DNA of 32,510 nucleotides from an uncultured Clostridia bacterium (GCA_934254835.1 CAKQMI010000019.1:1-32510), one strand, 5' to 3'; positions 1-7,695 are shown, counted from the stretch's first letter. The notes: generated by a model not told the origin, from the letters alone. A program made the numbers and translations.

Positions 1-233
1 TTTGCTCCTTGTTTTGTAGTTGATTTTTTGCCGGGTGCAGAAGTAGTTTGAATAACTGTACGTCTGACGCCGTTAGAGTTCTGATACGTTGTTTTGATAG
101 TCTGTGATACCGGCGTGAATCCGCCGGACGGCTTCGTTGCCGGCTTTGGCTTCGATGTCGGCTTCGAAGGTTTCGACGCCGGGCGTGCCGCAGGCTTTGC
201 CGATTTGGGTTTAGTTGATTTTTTGTTTGCCAT
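1..233 (-). CDS. Lys/Pro/Ser-rich basic low-complexity protein (partial, N-terminal 77 residues)
   Basis: The ATG at 231-233 is preceded by a good ribosome site (AAAGGAG, about 5 nt away), and the frame stays open to the window edge, so the C-terminus is missing. The first ~35 residues are a run of K/P/A/S/T repeats (KPSKP, SKPKP), giving a strongly basic, disordered N-terminus. A more ordinary stretch with TPVSQTIKTTYQNSNGVRR follows. I do not recognise a family. It belongs to the leftward gene set of the integrated element. A nucleic-acid-binding or structural role would be guesswork. Confidence 0.6.
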   Translation of the reverse strand, partial: MANKKSTKPKSAKPAARPASKPSKPTSKPKPATKPSGGFTPVSQTIKTTYQNSNGVRRTVIQTTSAPGKKSTTKQGA

Positions 234-296
234 GATTGCTCCTTTATAATTTTTTTGGGTGGTTTTATGGTTGTTACAAGGTGTTTTTTCCGGTGA

Positions 297-461
297 TCAC
301 CGCCTTTTTGTGATAAACGTCCACATTGCGGACAAACTCTGTTCGAACGTCTGTCCGGAAATTGCGGCATATACGCCGCCGATCGCAAGATACGCAAGGG
401 CGATCAGAACGGCAGCGATGATAATAAATGTTAAGGTGTCGTACAAAATTTTTTTAATCAT
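297..461 (-). CDS. Small single-pass membrane protein of the integrated element (54 aa)
   Basis: The ORF from ATG 459-461 encodes MIKKILYDTLTF, then a clear hydrophobic segment (about residues 10-35, IIIAAVLIALAYLAIGG), then a short polar tail ending in TKRR. This is the pattern of a one-helix membrane protein. There is no convincing Shine-Dalgarno before the ATG. An in-frame GTG at 516-518 would add 19 residues but also lacks one. It may be translated by coupling with the upstream 562-762 gene. Function unknown; phage and ICE modules often carry such proteins. Confidence 0.45.
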   Translation of the reverse strand: MIKKILYDTLTFIIIAAVLIALAYLAIGGVYAAISGQTFEQSLSAMWTFITKRR

Positions 462-561
462 AAGTCGTTTGGTGGGGCGTCCCGTTCCCCGGTGGCGACT
501 GTCCGCCGGGCAGGACACGTTTTAAGGAGGTGATTATGCCAGAATGCTTTTATGCAGCAAG

Positions 562-762
562 TCAGATGTATTCATATTTCGGTGCGTCGTCCGGGTTATA
601 CGTGTTATATCGCTTTATCGGTTTAAGACGCTGTACGCAATCGACGTCAACGTCAATTCCGGCGTCAAACGCCATTGCCTGCGCTATCTGGATCGCTTCT
701 TCGTCGTCATGCGCCTTGATTATTTCGGAACGTCGTCCGCAAAAAGTAACTAAATATCTCAT
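562..762 (-). CDS. Small acidic hypothetical protein (66 aa)
   Basis: Starts at ATG 760-762 with a good ribosome site (AAGGGGATCG, 6 nt before the start) and ends in DDAPKYEYI. The sequence MRYLVTFCGRRSEIIKAHDDEEAIQIAQAMA suggests a small beta-alpha fold with an acidic helix. The opposite strand is open but reads as the serine-rich shadow of this gene. It is the first leftward gene after the promoter at 811-839, so it is probably controlled by the XRE repressor. I do not recognise a family. Confidence 0.6.
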   Translation of the reverse strand: MRYLVTFCGRRSEIIKAHDDEEAIQIAQAMAFDAGIDVDVDCVQRLKPIKRYNTYNPDDAPKYEYI

Positions 763-785
763 TTTCGATCCCCTTGTTGATTTAT

Positions 786-867
786 AGCCTAAAATTGAGT
801 ACCTGTATTAAGAATACAGCCTAAAATTGAGTATGTCAAGTCAAAAACGCAAAAATGGTCTAAAATT
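786..867. promoter_or_regulatory. Operator cluster between the leftward genes and the XRE regulator
   Basis: A 16-bp direct repeat (AGCCTAAAATTGAGTA) occurs at 786-801 and 818-833, start to start 32 bp, about three helical turns. Between the copies is an inverted repeat, CTGTATT-AAG-AATACAG (803-819). A degenerate third copy (TCTAAAATT) lies at 859-867. The second copy fills the spacer of the leftward promoter, and the inverted repeat covers its -10 box. This is the expected layout for repressor binding by the neighbouring cI-like protein; that pairing is inferred. Confidence 0.65.
811..839 (-). promoter_or_regulatory. Leftward sigma-A promoter of the element genes
   Basis: Read on the minus strand: -35 TTGACA (834-839), 17-bp spacer (817-833), -10 TATTCT (811-816). 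It would drive the 562-762 gene and those beyond. It is completely overlapped by the repeated operator sequences, so repression in the integrated state is expected. Confidence 0.7.
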
Positions 868-892
868 TACCCAAAAAAAGGAAACTTTGACT

Positions 893-1222
893 ATGCAAAA
901 AATAAAAGAGTTAAGAACAGATAAAAAACTTACGCAGGCGGAATTGGGCGAAAAAATAAATTCAACTCAACGTCAGATAAGTAAGTGGGAACTTGGAGCG
1001 ATTGAACCGAATATAGCAGATTTACAAAAACTTGCTGATTTTTTCGGCTGCACGGTAGATTATCTGATCGGCAGAGAAGCGGAAGACGGCGTCGTTATCG
1101 TTTCCGGGAACGAATTGTCAAAAGACGAATCGGCGCTGATTGATAAACTTCGTCGTCTGGATCCGCTTAACAAGGAACTTGCGTATCAATACGTTGATTT
1201 TTTGACCGAACGTCAGAAGTAA
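893..1222 (+). CDS. XRE/cI-family helix-turn-helix repressor (109 aa)
   Basis: Residues 1-60 form a canonical XRE HTH: MQKIKELRTDKKLTQAELGE, then INSTQRQISKWELGAIEPN, with LQKLADFFGCTVDYLIGR closing the domain. A short acidic C-terminal region (about residues 64-109) replaces a peptidase-type cI domain, so SOS autocleavage is not expected. The ATG at 893 is chosen over an upstream in-frame ATG at 827 because it follows AAAGGAAA and starts exactly at the HTH domain. It is divergent from the leftward genes, next to the repeats at 786-867, and precedes the integrase. Inferred role: lysogeny or excision control of the element. Confidence 0.8.
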   Translation: MQKIKELRTDKKLTQAELGEKINSTQRQISKWELGAIEPNIADLQKLADFFGCTVDYLIGREAEDGVVIVSGNELSKDESALIDKLRRLDPLNKELAYQYVDFLTERQK

Positions 1223-1304
1223 GTTTTGAATTCTTTTCATAAAAAGCGACAGTCCCTGTCATATTTTATCCGTTACGATAAAACGTGTTACGGAGGAAAA
1301 AAAT

Positions 1305-2492
1305 ATGACGGAGGAAGAAAAGAAGTATTTTGAAGAAATAACTGCGAAGCTTGAAAATTCAATAATGAGCAAACTCGGTGTCAGATTATCAGAATTAGGA
1401 GAAATGACACACGTGGAAAAAGTTTTAACTTATAAAAATCTTACGATATCGCAAAGAAAGACGGACGGCAGATACTGGACGCGATTCAGAATGTACGGCA
1501 AGCAATATTCCGTTTACGGCAAAACCGCGGAAGAATGCTTATCAAACGTTAAAAAACGAATTCGCGAGTTGAAAAAACTGGGACCTCAGGAACCGACGGA
1601 ACGCGGTAAGACGTCTTTCACGACGTGGGAATGGCTTGACTTCTGGCGCGAAACTTATAAGCATAATATCGACGTCACTAATATCGAAGTCAATATCAGA
1701 TTGCATATCAAGCCGAATTTGAAAAATGTCAACATGGTTGCGATTCTTCCGAGCGACTTGCAACGTTGCTTGAATTGTATCGAAAGCACACGGGTAAAAA
1801 AGTATTGTTACGACATTATCCGTGATTGCTGGCAGCGTGCGCTTGTTGACGGTATCATAAAGACGAATCCGGCGATCGCCTTGCCGCGCGTTCGGCATCG
1901 TCGCAAAAAGGGCGCGGAATTATCAAGCGAAGAAGAAAAAATGTTTTTCGAGGCGATTCGCGGGCAAAAAGGCGAAAAGGGCTTTGTGTTTTTATTGCTG
2001 ACAGGCGTCCGACGTGGCGAACTTCTGACAATAAACGTGAAGAATATCGACAGAGTTAATCGATTGATTCACGTTGGCGGCACCAAAACTGTTAACGCCG
2101 TCAGGGATATTCCGCTAACGGAAGTAACGGAAGGACTTCTGGATAGCATAGAGCCCGACGCAGAAGGTTACTATTTCAGACAATACGGGACGGCGTCGTG
2201 GTGGACGCACGAAATCAGGAAGTACGTTTCGTCGGAACACACGCTGAAAGATTTGCGTAATACGTTCATTGCCCGGGCGTCGGACGCCGGGATAATAATG
2301 TCGGCGACGCAAGTGTGGGCAGGGCACGCCGATATCAGAACGACGGGAAATATTTACAACAACGCACAACGTCAGGCGGCGCTTCGTAGCGAACACGCAA
2401 GACTTAATCATTTTTATAATGATTATTTTGCGGATTTATTTCAACCGGTTGAAAAAGTTGACACTCAATTTGACACTCGCGGCGAAGAATAA
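1305..2492 (+). CDS. int: Tyrosine site-specific recombinase (integrase, 395 aa)
   Basis: Catalyses integration and excision of the element. The N-terminus (about residues 36-90) looks like an arm-site DNA-binding domain (RKTDGRYWTRFRMYGKQYSV). A SAM-like core-binding domain lies around 105-195, and the catalytic domain around 205-355. Catalytic residues visible: R236 in TGVRRGEL, K315/R318 in LKDLRNTF (lysine at the usual histidine position of HxxR, a known variant), H341 in WAGHADIRTT and nucleophile Y351. GGAGG sits 8 nt before the ATG. The gene reads toward tRNA-Asn, whose 3' end is 75 bp away, which marks the probable att site. Confidence 0.92.
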   Translation: MTEEEKKYFEEITAKLENSIMSKLGVRLSELGEMTHVEKVLTYKNLTISQRKTDGRYWTRFRMYGKQYSVYGKTAEECLSNVKKRIRELKKLGPQEPTERGKTSFTTWEWLDFWRETYKHNIDVTNIEVNIRLHIKPNLKNVNMVAILPSDLQRCLNCIESTRVKKYCYDIIRDCWQRALVDGIIKTNPAIALPRVRHRRKKGAELSSEEEKMFFEAIRGQKGEKGFVFLLLTGVRRGELLTINVKNIDRVNRLIHVGGTKTVNAVRDIPLTEVTEGLLDSIEPDAEGYYFRQYGTASWWTHEIRKYVSSEHTLKDLRNTFIARASDAGIIMSATQVWAGHADIRTTGNIYNNAQRQAALRSEHARLNHFYNDYFADLFQPVEKVDTQFDTRGEE

Positions 2493-2534
2493 AACGGGGC
2501 AAACGCCCGAAAACCAAATGAAAAAAGGCAAAAG

Positions 2535-2567
2535 AAAACCCCGGAAACGTGCATTTCCGGGGTTTTT
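2535..2567 (-). terminator. Bidirectional terminator hairpin after tRNA-Asn
   Basis: A 13-bp perfect stem (AAAACCCCGGAAA / TTTCCGGGGTTTT) with a 6-nt loop, followed on the minus strand by TTTTCTTTT. It immediately follows the tRNA 3' CCA. It can also stop rightward transcription leaving the integrase gene. Confidence 0.85.
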
Positions 2568-2641
2568 GGCTCCCCCTGTCTGGTTCGAACAGACGACCCT
2601 TCGGTTAACAGCCGAATGCTCTACCGCTGAGCTAAGGAGGA
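2567..2641 (-). tRNA. tRNA-Asn (anticodon GTT)
   Basis: 75 nt including the encoded CCA. The acceptor stem is TCCTCCT paired with AGGGGGA (one G-T wobble). The D-arm is TTAGCTCAGCGGTAGAGCA, the anticodon loop CTGTTAA, and the T-loop GTTCGAACC. The 3' end faces the integrase of the left-hand element, so it is the likely integration target. Confidence 0.95.
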
Positions 2642-2669
2642 ATATTCGCGCTATCGTTATAGCACGATT

Positions 2670-2698
2670 ATTCTATAATACAAAACCCGACTTGTCAA
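2670..2698 (-). promoter_or_regulatory. Promoter of tRNA-Asn
   Basis: Minus strand: -35 TTGACA (2693-2698), 17-bp spacer, -10 TAGAAT (2670-2675), ending 28 nt before the mature tRNA 5' end. Confidence 0.75.
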
Positions 2699-2764
2699 CG
2701 ATTTTTCGGGGTAATTTTCAAAAAGTGCGATATTTTTCCGCGAGTGCTAAAAATATTGTCGGTC

Positions 2765-2792
2765 TTGACTTAATTGTATATTGTGATATAAT
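2765..2792 (+). promoter_or_regulatory. Sigma-A promoter for the 2879 gene
   Basis: -35 TTGACT (2765-2770), 16-bp spacer, -10 TATAAT (2787-2792). Transcription would start near 2799, leaving a leader of about 80 nt. Confidence 0.75.
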
Positions 2793-2814
2793 ATACATAT
2801 TGTTTTAATAAGGA

Positions 2815-2861
2815 AATCGGGAATAATCGCGCAAACGAAAACGCGCGGACGCGCCCCGATT
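2815..2861 (+). promoter_or_regulatory. Structured 5' leader (GC-rich nested hairpin)
   Basis: AATCGGG (2815-2821) pairs with CCCGATT (2855-2861), enclosing GC-rich CGCGC/GCGCG segments. The structure ends 17 nt before the start codon. No U-run follows, so it is not an intrinsic terminator. It may affect mRNA stability or translation. I do not recognise a riboswitch class. Confidence 0.35.
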
Positions 2862-2878
2862 GTATTCAAAAGAGAGAT

Positions 2879-4348
2879 ATGGAAAAAATCAAAACGCTTC
2901 TGAAACAAGAAAATGTCGCAAAGGTATTTGAATCAAAGGAATTCGTATGGGCGTGGCTCGCCGTGGTATTTATCTGTTGGGTTACCGGCGGATGGGTGGC
3001 GGGCTTTATAATCGCAGCGGTGCTTGCGGGGATAATCTTATGTTTATGTCGCGACACGTTGCCCGTGACGACGATACTTTGGACGTTCTTGTTTATTCTT
3101 GGCGCCAACCGGCACAAGCTTCAGGGAATGGCGGGGCTTATCGCCGCGGTGCTGTTTATTGTGGTCGGTATTGTCGTAAACATCGTGCGCTTCCGTCCGA
3201 ACTTCAAATTTTTAAGCTATAAGACGGTGACGGCGACCACTGTTGCGATACTTGCGTTTTGCGTGGCGGTGATGTTTTCGGGGATAGCGAGGGGCGAAAG
3301 ATACCAAAACTTTTCGGAGCACGGCTTGTATGCGACGATCGTCGGCGTGCTTGGCGTGATGCTGGGGCTTTGCTATCTGTTCTTTTCGGCGACGATATCG
3401 GGCGGAGAGGACGGCAAACGCGTGCTTCGTCACCTTACGTTTTTGATGTTCGCGTCGAGCGTCGTAATCGTTTTGCAACTCATCGTATATTATTCGGTAA
3501 ACGGCGGAATGTCCGCCGTCATCAACGGATTTGTCGAAAAAAGCGTTGAACTCGGTTGGGGCGGTCCCAACAATTACAGCATAATTTTGGGTATGATGAT
3601 GCCCGCAACGCTCTATTACGCCGTAAAGCACGGCAAGTATTCACCGCTGTTTATAATTTTTGCGTGCATACAATACTTTTTCATTTTCGCGTCGGCGTCA
3701 AGAGGCGCGGTGTTGTTCGGCGCGGCGGGGTTGATTGCGTCGCTGGGCTATGCGATTTACAAAAGCGAATACCGTGGCAGAATGATTTTGACGACTTGTA
3801 TCGCAATGTTTTTGACGGTCGTCATCGTGATGGCAAAAGCCGACGTCATTCACAACGCCGTTTCCAAGTTTATGGAGAAGGCGTTGGACGAAAACGGACG
3901 TATCCCGTTGTGGCAGGACGCCGTGAAAAACTTCAAGGCAAACCCCATTTTCGGCACCGGCTTCGACTACTTCCTCGGCGGGCATCAGGGCGGAAATATC
4001 GACGGATACACGCCGTACTGGTATCACTCGACGTTCTTCCAAGCGCTTGCATCGACGGGGCTTGTGGGGCTGTTGGCGTGGATAAATCTGGAAGTCGTGA
4101 GACTTCGCGCGTTCGTGTCCGCTCCCTGCGACGAAAAGTGGTTTATCTTTTTCGGATACTCGGTGTTTTGGCTGTACGGAATGGTGGACGTGTTCTACTT
4201 TACGCCCAACGGACTTATTTTCCTTTTCGTCATCACGCTTGCAATCGAGAAGAGTATCGAGGCGCAAAAACTTCGTCCGATGTCGCTTGTGTATATCGAC
4301 AGGGAGTTGACGAGAAAAGCATTGTTGAAGGCGGACAAGGATGAATAG
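2879..4348 (+). CDS. O-antigen ligase/polymerase-like polytopic membrane protein (489 aa)
   Basis: About 11-12 hydrophobic segments span residues 20-455. The diagnostic part is the large extracellular loop and the helix after it: GRIPLWQDAVKNFKANPIFG (around 343-362), then YHSTFFQALASTGLVGLLAW (around 384-403), the Wzy_C/WaaL-type signature. These enzymes join or polymerise undecaprenyl-linked glycans outside the membrane. In a spore former without an outer membrane, the likely product is a cell-wall or exopolysaccharide; the substrate cannot be read from the sequence. The SD is weak (AGAGAG). The stop overlaps the start of birA by 8 nt, so the two are co-transcribed although functionally unrelated. 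Confidence 0.8.
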   Translation: MEKIKTLLKQENVAKVFESKEFVWAWLAVVFICWVTGGWVAGFIIAAVLAGIILCLCRDTLPVTTILWTFLFILGANRHKLQGMAGLIAAVLFIVVGIVVNIVRFRPNFKFLSYKTVTATTVAILAFCVAVMFSGIARGERYQNFSEHGLYATIVGVLGVMLGLCYLFFSATISGGEDGKRVLRHLTFLMFASSVVIVLQLIVYYSVNGGMSAVINGFVEKSVELGWGGPNNYSIILGMMMPATLYYAVKHGKYSPLFIIFACIQYFFIFASASRGAVLFGAAGLIASLGYAIYKSEYRGRMILTTCIAMFLTVVIVMAKADVIHNAVSKFMEKALDENGRIPLWQDAVKNFKANPIFGTGFDYFLGGHQGGNIDGYTPYWYHSTFFQALASTGLVGLLAWINLEVVRLRAFVSAPCDEKWFIFFGYSVFWLYGMVDVFYFTPNGLIFLFVITLAIEKSIEAQKLRPMSLVYIDRELTRKALLKADKDE

Positions 4349-5105
4349 GAAACCGCCGTTTTCCGACAAAGTCACGCTTGAATTGTTGTCGACTGGGGTA
4401 AATCGCCCCGTGGTGCTTTCGGAAACGGAAAGCACAAACGACGTCGCAAAACAAATGATAAAGGACGGCTGTGCCGACTTTACAGCGGTCGTTGCGGAAA
4501 AACAAACGAGGGGCAAAGGACGCAATCAAAAGTCCTTTTATTCGCCTGTTGACACGGGTGCGTACGTCAGCGTCGTAATGCGCGCGGACAAGGAAAGATT
4601 GCCGTATCTGACGGTTATTTCCGCGCTTGCAACGGCACGCACAGTCGAGGAATTTTCGGGCAGTCCCGCCTTCATAAAGTGGGTGAACGACGTCTTCGTC
4701 TTCGACAAAAAGGTGGCGGGAATATTGACGGAAACGGTCGCGGATGGGCAGGTCGTGGGCATAGGCACAAACCTCCAAGATCCCGACGACGGCTTCCCCG
4801 ACGAAATAAAAGATATTGCGGGCTCGCTTAATTTGTTCAGCGACAAACGGGCGGAATATATCGGCGCGCTCACAAGAAATCTCATTGACGAATACCGAAA
4901 TTTCGACAAAAAATCCGCGCTTTCGACTTATCGCAGTAAATCGTATCTCACGGGGAAAGACGTCCTTATCACCGACGTTTTTGGGAAATACAAGGCGCAC
5001 GTTCTCGATATCGACGACGAATTCGGGCTGGTTGTCATGAAAGACGGCGCGGTCGAAACGCTAAGAAGCGGTGTCGTCAGCATATCAACGATAAAAGAAA
5101 TTTGA
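4341..5105 (+). CDS. birA: Biotin--[acetyl-CoA carboxylase] ligase, catalytic domain only (254 aa)
   Basis: Attaches biotin to the carboxyl carrier protein through biotinyl-AMP. Visible motifs: ESTNDVAKQM (around 28), QTRGKGRNQKSFYSP (the GRGRxxR-type nucleotide loop, around 55), FIKWVNDVFVFDKKVAGIL (around 112), GIGTNL (around 140), and a C-terminal SH3-like domain (around 200-250). The N-terminal winged-helix of repressor-type BirA is absent, so this is a group I, non-regulatory ligase. The start ATG lies inside the end of the preceding gene (8-nt overlap), indicating translational coupling. Confidence 0.9.
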   Translation: MNRKPPFSDKVTLELLSTGVNRPVVLSETESTNDVAKQMIKDGCADFTAVVAEKQTRGKGRNQKSFYSPVDTGAYVSVVMRADKERLPYLTVISALATARTVEEFSGSPAFIKWVNDVFVFDKKVAGILTETVADGQVVGIGTNLQDPDDGFPDEIKDIAGSLNLFSDKRAEYIGALTRNLIDEYRNFDKKSALSTYRSKSYLTGKDVLITDVFGKYKAHVLDIDDEFGLVVMKDGAVETLRSGVVSISTIKEI

Positions 5106-5130
5106 CCGTCTCCTAACGGTTTTTTATTTT
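5105..5130 (+). terminator. Short intrinsic terminator after birA
   Basis: Stem ACCGT/ACGGT (5105-5109 / 5116-5120), 6-nt loop, followed by a T-rich run. The stem is short but the T-tract is good. It separates birA from the ger operon. Confidence 0.6.
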
Positions 5131-5180
5131 GCGCGTTTGACGTTTTCTTTTCGGGCAAGAATAGTAAAGGTGCCCGCAAA

Positions 5181-6608
5181 ATGATTGATAGCGCAATAAT
5201 CACAAAAAAACTCAAAAACGATATTTCGTCCGACGACTTCATTGTCCGCGATTTTCAGGCGGACGGGGCGTCGGGCGTGCTTTTTTACATCGACGGAATG
5301 AGCGACAAACTACTGCTGGAAGAAAGCGTTGTAAAACCGCTTTTGTCGGTGTCTTGGCAGGGCGTCGCGCTTTCTGACGTCAAAAAATTGCCGTACGGCG
5401 AGGACGTGAAAGAGATTGAAGAAGAGCGTGCGGGGCGCTCGGTGGCAAGCGGAAATATCGTGCTTGCGCTTGACGGGGCGGACGCACTTTATGAAATATC
5501 CCTTCTTTGTTATCCGCACCGCGCCGTTGCCGAACCGCCCACCGAAACGGTGATAAAAGGTCCGCGCGAAGGCTTCACCGAGGAGATAAAAACCAACGTG
5601 TCGCTTGTGAGAAAGCGCATAAAATCACCGCGGTTAAAGGTGAAAAAACTCAGCGTCGGAAAATACGGCAATACAACCGTAATGCTTGTTTATATTGACG
5701 ATATTGCAGATAAAGCCGTTGTTGAGCAAATATCCAAAAAAATCAAAGATATAAATATCGACGGAATAATCGGCGCGGAATACGTCGCAAGGTTTGTAAG
5801 CGAGCACGCGGGAAGCATATTCAATCAGTCGGGAATGACCGAAAAACCCGACGTCGTGTCGGCGAAAATTTTGGAAGGTCGCGTGGCGATTTTCATCGAC
5901 GGCACGCCCGTTGTCATCACTTATCCATACGTATTGCTGGAAAGTTTTCAGGACGGCTACGACTACTACGTCCAAAACAAGCGCGCCACGATGCTCAGAG
6001 TCGTGAGGATAATCGGCGCGTTTATGGCGGTGCTGTTGCCGGGGCTGTACGTCGCGTTTCAGGAGTACCATTATCACCTGATGCCGTTGAAGTTTTTGAT
6101 ATCCCTTTTGAACAGCGTGTCGGGAATACCGTTCACCCCGCCGATGGAGATGTTGTTTGTGCTGGTGCTGTTCGAGGTGTTGCATCAGGCGAGCGTAAGA
6201 ATGCCCAGATACGTCGGCACCGCGCTGTCGATAGTCGGTGCAATCGTGCTTGGCGAAACGGCGGTCAACGCGGGACTTTTGAGCAGTCCGACGGTTTTGA
6301 TAATCGCAATTTCTGCAATCGGCATAAACTGCGTACCCGACCTTGTGGACGCGTTCAGCATTTTGCGACTTATCGTGCTGATTACGGGGAGCATTTTGGG
6401 ATTGTTCGGCGTTGTGGTGTTTTCGGTGGGACTTATCGCTTATCTTTGCGGGCTTGACAGTTTCGGCTCACCGTACCTTGCGCCGTTCGCACCGATGATA
6501 ACGTCGGATTTCAAGGACGCCGTGTTCAAGGAAAGTCTTTTGGCGTTCGAGAAGCGTCCGTACTCGGTGCCGACGAAAAACCGAAGGAGAATGCGCCGTG
6601 ACAGATAA
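5181..6608 (+). CDS. gerAA: Spore germination receptor subunit A, GerA family (475 aa)
   Basis: The GerAA-type subunit of a nutrient germinant receptor in the inner spore membrane. A soluble N-terminal region (about 1-265) carries the family motif GPREGFTEEIKTNVSLVRKR (around 128-147) and YVLLESFQDGYDYY. It is followed by 4-6 membrane segments (around 275-450) with LLPGLYVAFQEYH and TPPMEMLFVLVLFEVL, and by a basic C-terminus. Length matches the family. The ATG at 5181 follows AAAGGTG. It is the first gene of gerAA-gerAB-gerAC and overlaps gerAB by 11 nt. The ligand cannot be predicted. A forespore-sigma promoter is expected but I could not identify one confidently. Confidence 0.92.
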   Translation: MIDSAIITKKLKNDISSDDFIVRDFQADGASGVLFYIDGMSDKLLLEESVVKPLLSVSWQGVALSDVKKLPYGEDVKEIEEERAGRSVASGNIVLALDGADALYEISLLCYPHRAVAEPPTETVIKGPREGFTEEIKTNVSLVRKRIKSPRLKVKKLSVGKYGNTTVMLVYIDDIADKAVVEQISKKIKDINIDGIIGAEYVARFVSEHAGSIFNQSGMTEKPDVVSAKILEGRVAIFIDGTPVVITYPYVLLESFQDGYDYYVQNKRATMLRVVRIIGAFMAVLLPGLYVAFQEYHYHLMPLKFLISLLNSVSGIPFTPPMEMLFVLVLFEVLHQASVRMPRYVGTALSIVGAIVLGETAVNAGLLSSPTVLIIAISAIGINCVPDLVDAFSILRLIVLITGSILGLFGVVVFSVGLIAYLCGLDSFGSPYLAPFAPMITSDFKDAVFKESLLAFEKRPYSVPTKNRRRMRRDR

Positions 6609-7695
6609 TCAAAACGTGGTTTATACAAGGCAGTTTGCGCTACTTGCGTTTATTTTATGTTTTACGTTTCGGGTGTCGAGACTTCCTCCGCTTATGCGAC
6701 AGGCGGTCGGCTCGAGCAACGTATTCGTGCTTATTTTATATCTTTTGGCGGACGCGGTTCAGTTTTTCGTCGTGTATAAATTCGTCGCGACGGGCGGGAA
6801 AGAGGCGATTGAAGACACCCCGCTTTATAAAATTTCGGGCGCAGTCCTTTTCGTCAACTTTTTCTTCAAGGTTTTTTTGGCGTCCGCGGGGGCGACGGCG
6901 TTCACGACCGAGACGCTTTTTGAGGACATCGAAAAATGGTGCGTTGCGGTGGCGTTGGTTATCCCGGCGACTTACGCCTCGATAAAAGGGATAAAGACGA
7001 TTGCCCGCACGGCGGAAGTCACGTCGTTTATGACGTTTGCGGTGCTTGCCTTAAACTTCGTATTTTTGAAGGTGTACGTTGATTTTTCCAAAAATTTGCC
7101 CGTGCTGGACGGCGAAATTACGGAAATTTTGAAAGACGGCGACAGGTTTTTCACTTGGTTTGGCGACGCCACGCCACTGTTGTTTTTGAGTATGAAACCG
7201 TCCAAGCGCAACCCGACGGCGGTATTTTACGGTCTTGCGACGGGGCTTGTCGTGGCGGGATTTGTCCTGATGAACGCCATTTACGGCGACGCCAGCAAAT
7301 ACGTCGTGAACCTTGTCGTGAAAGTCGCGGGATTCAATCAGTTTTCGGACGTTTTGGGCAGGCTCGACTGGACGGGGATAATCGTGTGGCTCACCCTTGC
7401 GGTAATGTATATTTCGATATATCTTTGGGCGTCGGGCGAGGCGTTGAAAGGATTGCTTCTCGGCAAGAAAAACGCCGTGATAATATTGACCGCTGTCGGC
7501 GTTTTGACGACGGTGATAATGAAAAAAGACGTGCGCGATATGCTGGATATCGTGATGGGAAACGCGCGGTGGTACGTCGCAGTGACCAACTACCTTGTGC
7601 CGGTCGCGCTTATCGTTTTTGCGGAAATCGAAAAAAGGAAGTCGGCAAAAATCAGCCGAAAAAAAGCGGAGGCGCAAAGTGACTTTGGGACGTAA
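6598..7695 (+). CDS. gerAB: Spore germination permease-like subunit B, GerAB family (365 aa)
   Basis: An APC-superfamily-like integral membrane protein with about 10 hydrophobic segments; in this family it forms the germinant-binding subunit of the receptor. The N-terminal stretch TRQFALLAFILCFTFRVSRL and the paired helices around 190-290 fit GerAB/endospore permeases. The GTG start at 6598 lies inside the end of gerAA (11-nt overlap), and the 3' end overlaps gerAC by 17 nt, which indicates tight translational coupling. Position and topology make the call firm even though residue-level conservation is low. Confidence 0.88.
   Translation: MTDNQNVVYTRQFALLAFILCFTFRVSRLPPLMRQAVGSSNVFVLILYLLADAVQFFVVYKFVATGGKEAIEDTPLYKISGAVLFVNFFFKVFLASAGATAFTTETLFEDIEKWCVAVALVIPATYASIKGIKTIARTAEVTSFMTFAVLALNFVFLKVYVDFSKNLPVLDGEITEILKDGDRFFTWFGDATPLLFLSMKPSKRNPTAVFYGLATGLVVAGFVLMNAIYGDASKYVVNLVVKVAGFNQFSDVLGRLDWTGIIVWLTLAVMYISIYLWASGEALKGLLLGKKNAVIILTAVGVLTTVIMKKDVRDMLDIVMGNARWYVAVTNYLVPVALIVFAEIEKRKSAKISRKKAEAQSDFGT

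Larger units (their letters stand above)
1..2566. mobile_element. Right end of an integrated element (prophage/ICE/island) at tRNA-Asn
   Basis: Seen: small leftward ORFs, an operator-rich divergent promoter, an XRE-type repressor and a tyrosine recombinase that reads toward, and stops 75 bp short of, the 3' end of a tRNA gene. Known: tyrosine integrases commonly sit beside their attachment site in a tRNA 3' end. Inferred: the element lies to the left and continues outside the window; the chromosome proper starts at the tRNA. The other att copy is not in the window, so the element's size and type (phage, conjugative or satellite) cannot be stated. The inner boundary could lie at the tRNA 3' end or just beyond the hairpin at 2535-2567. 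Confidence 0.75.

Noticed and set aside
530..787. Plus-strand ORF (85 aa) with a perfect Shine-Dalgarno
   Set aside because: Its serine-rich product is the mirror of the better minus-strand gene 562-762, which has its own SD, promoter and sensible composition.
1248..1260. GACAG-tcc-CTGTC inverted repeat between the repressor and integrase genes
   Set aside because: Only a 5-bp stem, no T-run and no second copy; too weak to call an operator or terminator.
2741..2760. GAGTGCTAA near 2748, a possible CIRCE half-site upstream of the O-antigen-ligase-like gene
   Set aside because: No TTAGCACTC partner at nine bases' distance; a half-site alone is not convincing.
2419..2808. ORF of 129 aa across the end of the integrase and tRNA-Asn
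   Set aside because: It runs through the terminator hairpin and the tRNA gene, has no SD, and its sequence is a frame shadow.
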